The translations under genes and the position numbers were made by a program. From contig JAFTYN010000127.1 in the NCBI GenBank assembly GCA_017461465.1, positions 1 to 7,083 of the forward strand: DNA of 7,083 nucleotides, given 5' to 3'. The DNA comes from Bacilli bacterium. Lineage in GTDB: Bacteria > Bacillota_I > Bacilli_A > RF39 > UBA660. The notes under the pieces were generated by a model. It was not told the DNA's origin, ran no database searches, and saw only the letters and a list, made by a program, of their open reading frames with translations. Shown here one piece after another: positions 4,087 through 7,083 of this stretch (within the stretch, counting starts at the first letter, position 1; each line of letters starts with the position of its first letter).

Positions 4087-5441
4087 AAAATATTATTTAT
4101 AACTAAAGTAAATTCTTTTTCTATTTCTTCTAATCTAGATGTTGTATTAGCTTCATATCTAATAGTTACATTAGGACCAGTATTAGAATATCTAATTAAG
4201 GCCCAGCCATCAACAAATTCTATTCTAATACCATCTATATCATTATAGTTATATCCTTTTTCTTTAGCATAGTTTTTTACTTTATCAACAATTATTACTT
4301 TACCTTCTTCTGTAGTTTTTACTTTAAGTTCATCAGTAGAATAATAAGTATTAACATTACTGCATAATTCATTTAATGACTCATCACTATTTGAAAGAAC
4401 TTCTACCATACGAAGACCTGCATATATACCATCATCAAATACTTCAAACCTATCTCCAAACCACATGTGTCCTGAATATTCAGCAGAGTAATCTATATCA
4501 AGTTCTTTTGACTTTCTAAACATATATGAATTACCTGTTCGATACATAACTTTTTCTATTTCAAGTTCATCAAGAGCATCAAGTAATGCTTTAGAGCATT
4601 TAACATCAAATAAAGCTTTTCTTGTTTTTAAATCTTTATTTAAATAACGATACATAACAACCATAAATATATCAGAATTTATAACGTTACCTTTATTATC
4701 TACTACTCTAACTCTATCTCCATCAGCATCAACCGCAATACCTAAATCATATCCTAATTCTACTACTCTTTTTTGAAGATCAACTAAGTTAGATGCTACG
4801 GCTGGATCTGGATGATGATTAGGGAAAGTACCATCACTTTCACAATAAAGTAAATCATATGTAACATTAAGTTTATCTAATATATCTTTGATAATTAATG
4901 AACAAGTTCCATTACCACAATCCATAACAAGTTTTATTTTTTTACTGCCTAATTTTATAGAATTAGTAATTAAGTCTATATATTCATCCTTAATATCATA
5001 AGTAGTTAAATTACCTTTTCCTTCTTTAAAATTACCAGCAATTATAAAATCTCTAAGTTCTAAAATTTCTTCACCTGCTGCATTTCCTCTTGCATCATAA
5101 GAAATTTTAAAACCATTATCTCCCATTGGATTATGTGAAGCTGTAATCATAATAGCAGACCATTTATTTAATTTATATCTAGCATAATAATACATTGGAG
5201 TTGTAACAAGTCCTAAATCTATAACATTAGCGCCACTATCTATTAAACCTTTAATTAAATTTTCAGATAAACTTGGCGAAGATAATCTATTATCATGCCC
5301 TACTAATACTTCATTACTATTAAATTTTTCAATATAACTACCAAATGCTTTTCCTAAAATATAAGCAAATTCTTCAGTTATATTATTTCCATATTCTCCT
5401 CTTATATCATAAGCTCTAAATATTTCATTAGATACTGTCAT
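4071..5441 (-). CDS. Phosphoglucomutase/phosphomannomutase (alpha-D-phosphohexomutase)
   Basis: A 456-aa cytosolic enzyme that moves phosphate between C6 and C1 of glucose or mannose, feeding UDP-glucose or GDP-mannose synthesis. The four-domain family layout is visible: YDIRG (11-15), the phosphoserine loop TASHNP (100-105, S102), the magnesium loop DADGDR (238-243), the sugar-binding loop EYSGHMWF (321-328) and the phosphate-binding RYSNTGPNVTIRYE (417-430). The length and loops fit the bifunctional AlgC/ManB type better than the longer PgcA type; glucose versus mannose preference is not decidable. The ATG at 5441-5439 has GGAGG (5455-5451) nine bases upstream, inside the end of pgi. The two genes overlap by 14 bases, which implies translational coupling. 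It is the last gene of the operon. Confidence 0.92.
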   Translation of the reverse strand: MTVSNEIFRAYDIRGEYGNNITEEFAYILGKAFGSYIEKFNSNEVLVGHDNRLSSPSLSENLIKGLIDSGANVIDLGLVTTPMYYYARYKLNKWSAIMITASHNPMGDNGFKISYDARGNAAGEEILELRDFIIAGNFKEGKGNLTTYDIKDEYIDLITNSIKLGSKKIKLVMDCGNGTCSLIIKDILDKLNVTYDLLYCESDGTFPNHHPDPAVASNLVDLQKRVVELGYDLGIAVDADGDRVRVVDNKGNVINSDIFMVVMYRYLNKDLKTRKALFDVKCSKALLDALDELEIEKVMYRTGNSYMFRKSKELDIDYSAEYSGHMWFGDRFEVFDDGIYAGLRMVEVLSNSDESLNELCSNVNTYYSTDELKVKTTEEGKVIIVDKVKNYAKEKGYNYNDIDGIRIEFVDGWALIRYSNTGPNVTIRYEANTTSRLEEIEKEFTLVINNILKEIG

Positions 5442-6624
5442 TATTTATTACCTCCATCATAATGCGTTTATATTCACTAACTCCTGGTTGATCAAATGGA
5501 TTAACATGTAGTAAATAACCACCTATGGCAGCGCTAAGCTCAAAGAAGTATATTAAATATCCAATAGTTTCCTCATTAAGTTCATCAAGTTCTATAATAT
5601 TACTATATACTCCTCCATTATAGTGTGCTTTAGCAACTGCATCACAAGCAATATTATTAATATCATTTAAGCTCTTACCATAATTGGTTTTAATATTTTT
5701 TCTTTCTTTAACTATATTAATAACTGTTTCAAAAATAATTCTTTTTCCTTCTTGATAATATTGTCCCAAAGAATGTAAATCTCTAGTATTAAGTACTGAT
5801 ATTGGAAGAATACCTTTATTATCCTTACCTTGAGTTTCTGCAAATAATTGTTTTAACCATTCAGTAAAATAAAGCATTTTTTCTTCATATATAGTAAATG
5901 ATTCAATATAATATCCTTGACTATAAAGTTCATTTCTTATAATTGCATATTTGATTGCTTCATCTTTATCACATTTTCTAGCACCTAAAAGCAGTTTATC
6001 AATATCAAGTCCTGCTACTGCAATAGGAAGTAATCCTACTGGTGTTAATACAGAATACCTTCCCCCTATTTGAGTTGGTACACTAAATCTACGATAATCT
6101 TTTTCTAAAGCTAAATCAAGTAACTTACTTTCATATCTATCAGTTGTAATAATAACTCTTTTTGAAAGTTCTTCTTTTGAATATTTCTTTTCCATTTTAT
6201 CCATTAAATATTCAAAAGCTAAGTTTGGTTCTAAAGTACTACCAGACTTAGAAATTAAATTTATCATAACTTCTTTATCTTTTATATGTTCATAAAGTTC
6301 ATATAAATAATCAGAAGATAAAGAGGTTCCTACAAATATTACTTCTGGTTTAGTCTTTTCAAAATAATTAGTTAAAGCTTCAATAACACTTTTAGCACCT
6401 AAAAATGAACCACCTATTCCAATAACTAAAAATACATCACAATTTTTTCTTACAAATTCTGCTGTTTCTTTTATCTCATTTAACTCTTCTTTAGTAATAC
6501 ATTTTTCAATATTATACCAATCTGTCATTGAATCAGTAACTAAGTTATCATTTATTCCTTCTATATCTTTAGTATACTTTTCATAATTAATTTTCTTCAT
6601 ATATGTTTCATAATCAAATCTCAT
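5428..6624 (-). CDS. pgi: Glucose-6-phosphate isomerase
   Basis: A 398-aa enzyme interconverting glucose-6-P and fructose-6-P in glycolysis and gluconeogenesis. Family motifs are clear: GIGGS (69-73), the phosphate-binding SKSGST (125-130), the signature GGRYSVLTPVGLLP (187-200), AETQGK with the probable catalytic E263, LHSLGQ (283-288) and the C-terminal PFDQPGVSEYKR (376-387) with K386. It is somewhat shorter than the usual 430-450 aa of Firmicutes Pgi, apparently through loop trimming since all core motifs are present. The ATG (6624-6622) follows AGAGGTG (6639-6633) by eight bases; the gap to the upstream gene is 15 bases. The next gene starts inside its last codons. The pairing with the hexose-phosphate mutase makes a short unit for channelling hexose phosphates. 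Confidence 0.95.
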   Translation of the reverse strand: MRFDYETYMKKINYEKYTKDIEGINDNLVTDSMTDWYNIEKCITKEELNEIKETAEFVRKNCDVFLVIGIGGSFLGAKSVIEALTNYFEKTKPEVIFVGTSLSSDYLYELYEHIKDKEVMINLISKSGSTLEPNLAFEYLMDKMEKKYSKEELSKRVIITTDRYESKLLDLALEKDYRRFSVPTQIGGRYSVLTPVGLLPIAVAGLDIDKLLLGARKCDKDEAIKYAIIRNELYSQGYYIESFTIYEEKMLYFTEWLKQLFAETQGKDNKGILPISVLNTRDLHSLGQYYQEGKRIIFETVINIVKERKNIKTNYGKSLNDINNIACDAVAKAHYNGGVYSNIIELDELNEETIGYLIYFFELSAAIGGYLLHVNPFDQPGVSEYKRIMMEVINNDSI

Positions 6625-6639
6625 TAAATTACACCTCTT

Positions 6640-7083
6640 CTAAAAACTAGTTTTAGTCACATCAATAAAACCAACCGCTTGCGAATATTTATATAGTTCA
6701 TCTATTTTTAAACCAATAGCACTATTAGAACTACCACAAGCTGGATATACAGTATCAAACCTTTTTAAAGAATCATCTAAATAAACATCAATTCCTTCAT
6801 TAATTCCAAAAGGACAAACTCCTCCAACGTCATGACCGATAATACTTTCTACTTCTTCTTTAGGAATCATTGATGCTTTAACATTAAAAACGCTTCTAAA
6901 TTTAGCATTATCAATTTTAACATCACCAGCCATAACAATTAAAATATATTTATCCTTAAGTTTAAAAGATAATGTTTTAGCAATTCTAGCTTCTTCTATA
7001 CCAAGAGTACTAGCAGCCTTTGATACAGTTGCACATGAATCATTAAACTCAAGTACCTTATCTTCCATATTATACTTTTTAAA
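6640..7083 (-). CDS. YbaK/EbsC-family aminoacyl-tRNA deacylase, 5' end cut by the window
   Basis: A member of the YbaK/ProX family, whose characterised members hydrolyse mischarged tRNAs such as Cys-tRNA(Pro) or Ala-tRNA(Pro). Conserved features in the visible part, counted from the first Met at 7068, are RIAKTLSF with the probable catalytic K31, IVMAGD (44-49), GHDVGGVCPFG (78-88) and ACGSSNSAI (110-118). The Met at 7068 is probably not the start: the frame stays open through FKKYN to the window edge, no ribosome site precedes that Met, and relatives carry about 15 more residues with a similar sequence just before an LED-V-EF motif. The gene is therefore annotated as partial. It lies 15 bases upstream of pgi and probably shares its transcript. 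The exact tRNA substrate cannot be told. Confidence 0.88.
   Translation of the reverse strand, partial: FKKYNMEDKVLEFNDSCATVSKAASTLGIEEARIAKTLSFKLKDKYILIVMAGDVKIDNAKFRSVFNVKASMIPKEEVESIIGHDVGGVCPFGINEGIDVYLDDSLKRFDTVYPACGSSNSAIGLKIDELYKYSQAVGFIDVTKTSF

Noticed and set aside
5428..5441. The 14-base overlap of pgi and the mutase gene as a frameshift or sequencing error
   Set aside because: Both proteins have complete family-typical ends and the mutase has its own ribosome site inside pgi. This is ordinary translational coupling.
1..7083. Mycoplasma-type genetic code with UGA as Trp, since no gene here ends in TGA
   Set aside because: All genes are full length under the standard code, and the Trp codon checked (P-D-W in the cysteine synthase) is TGG. 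The absence of TGA stops among nine complete ORFs is unremarkable at this A+T content.
1..7083. Mobile elements, CRISPR arrays, tRNA or rRNA genes
   Set aside because: No transposase or integrase motifs, no regularly spaced repeats and no tRNA-like cloverleaf or rRNA sequence were seen on either strand.

Overview
This is an AT-rich stretch (coding regions mostly about 25-30% G+C by eye) in which every gene reads on the minus strand. Strong GGAGG-type ribosome sites, a SpoVS gene of the exact Bacillus size, compact U-tract terminators and TAA/TAG stops suggest a low-GC Firmicute (Bacillota), possibly an uncultured gut-type lineage. The lineage is inferred from composition and protein families only.

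In the direction of transcription (high to low coordinates), the window opens with an apparent operon: a 5'-truncated YbaK-family aminoacyl-tRNA deacylase, glucose-6-phosphate isomerase (pgi), and a phosphoglucomutase/phosphomannomutase. Pgi and the mutase interconvert fructose-6-P, glucose-6-P and hexose-1-P, linking glycolysis to sugar-nucleotide precursors. The operon ends in an 11-bp terminator at 4051-4086. Then come three apparently single-gene units, each with its own terminator: spoVS, a 420-aa protein of unknown function, and a zinc-dependent medium-chain dehydrogenase that is richer in G+C than its neighbours.

The most interesting part is 1051-1307, the 257 bases between the dehydrogenase and a cysteine-synthase-type gene. 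They carry an extended -10 promoter nested in the preceding terminator and a 19-aa ORF with four consecutive cysteine codons (MRKQTLLNCCCCLISVFVM). Two mutually exclusive RNA hairpins follow, then a second 15-aa ORF with two consecutive cysteine codons (MFKKIVNSIRCCLLS). The 20-bp hairpin buries the Shine-Dalgarno of the second ORF. The competing hairpin uses the stop codon of the first ORF as its 5' arm. A weaker hairpin at the end of the second ORF covers the cysteine synthase Shine-Dalgarno. This reads as a two-step, ribosome-sensed cysteine attenuator in which stalling on scarce Cys-tRNA would turn the gene on.

At the low-coordinate edge a new gene begins (first 14 codons only), resembling the start of a SufU/IscU-type Fe-S scaffold. 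That would suit a neighbour of a cysteine gene. All four intrinsic terminators overlap the stop codon of the gene they end. This arrangement is known from bacteria where transcription outruns translation, and it favours a translational over a transcriptional mode for the cysteine leader.
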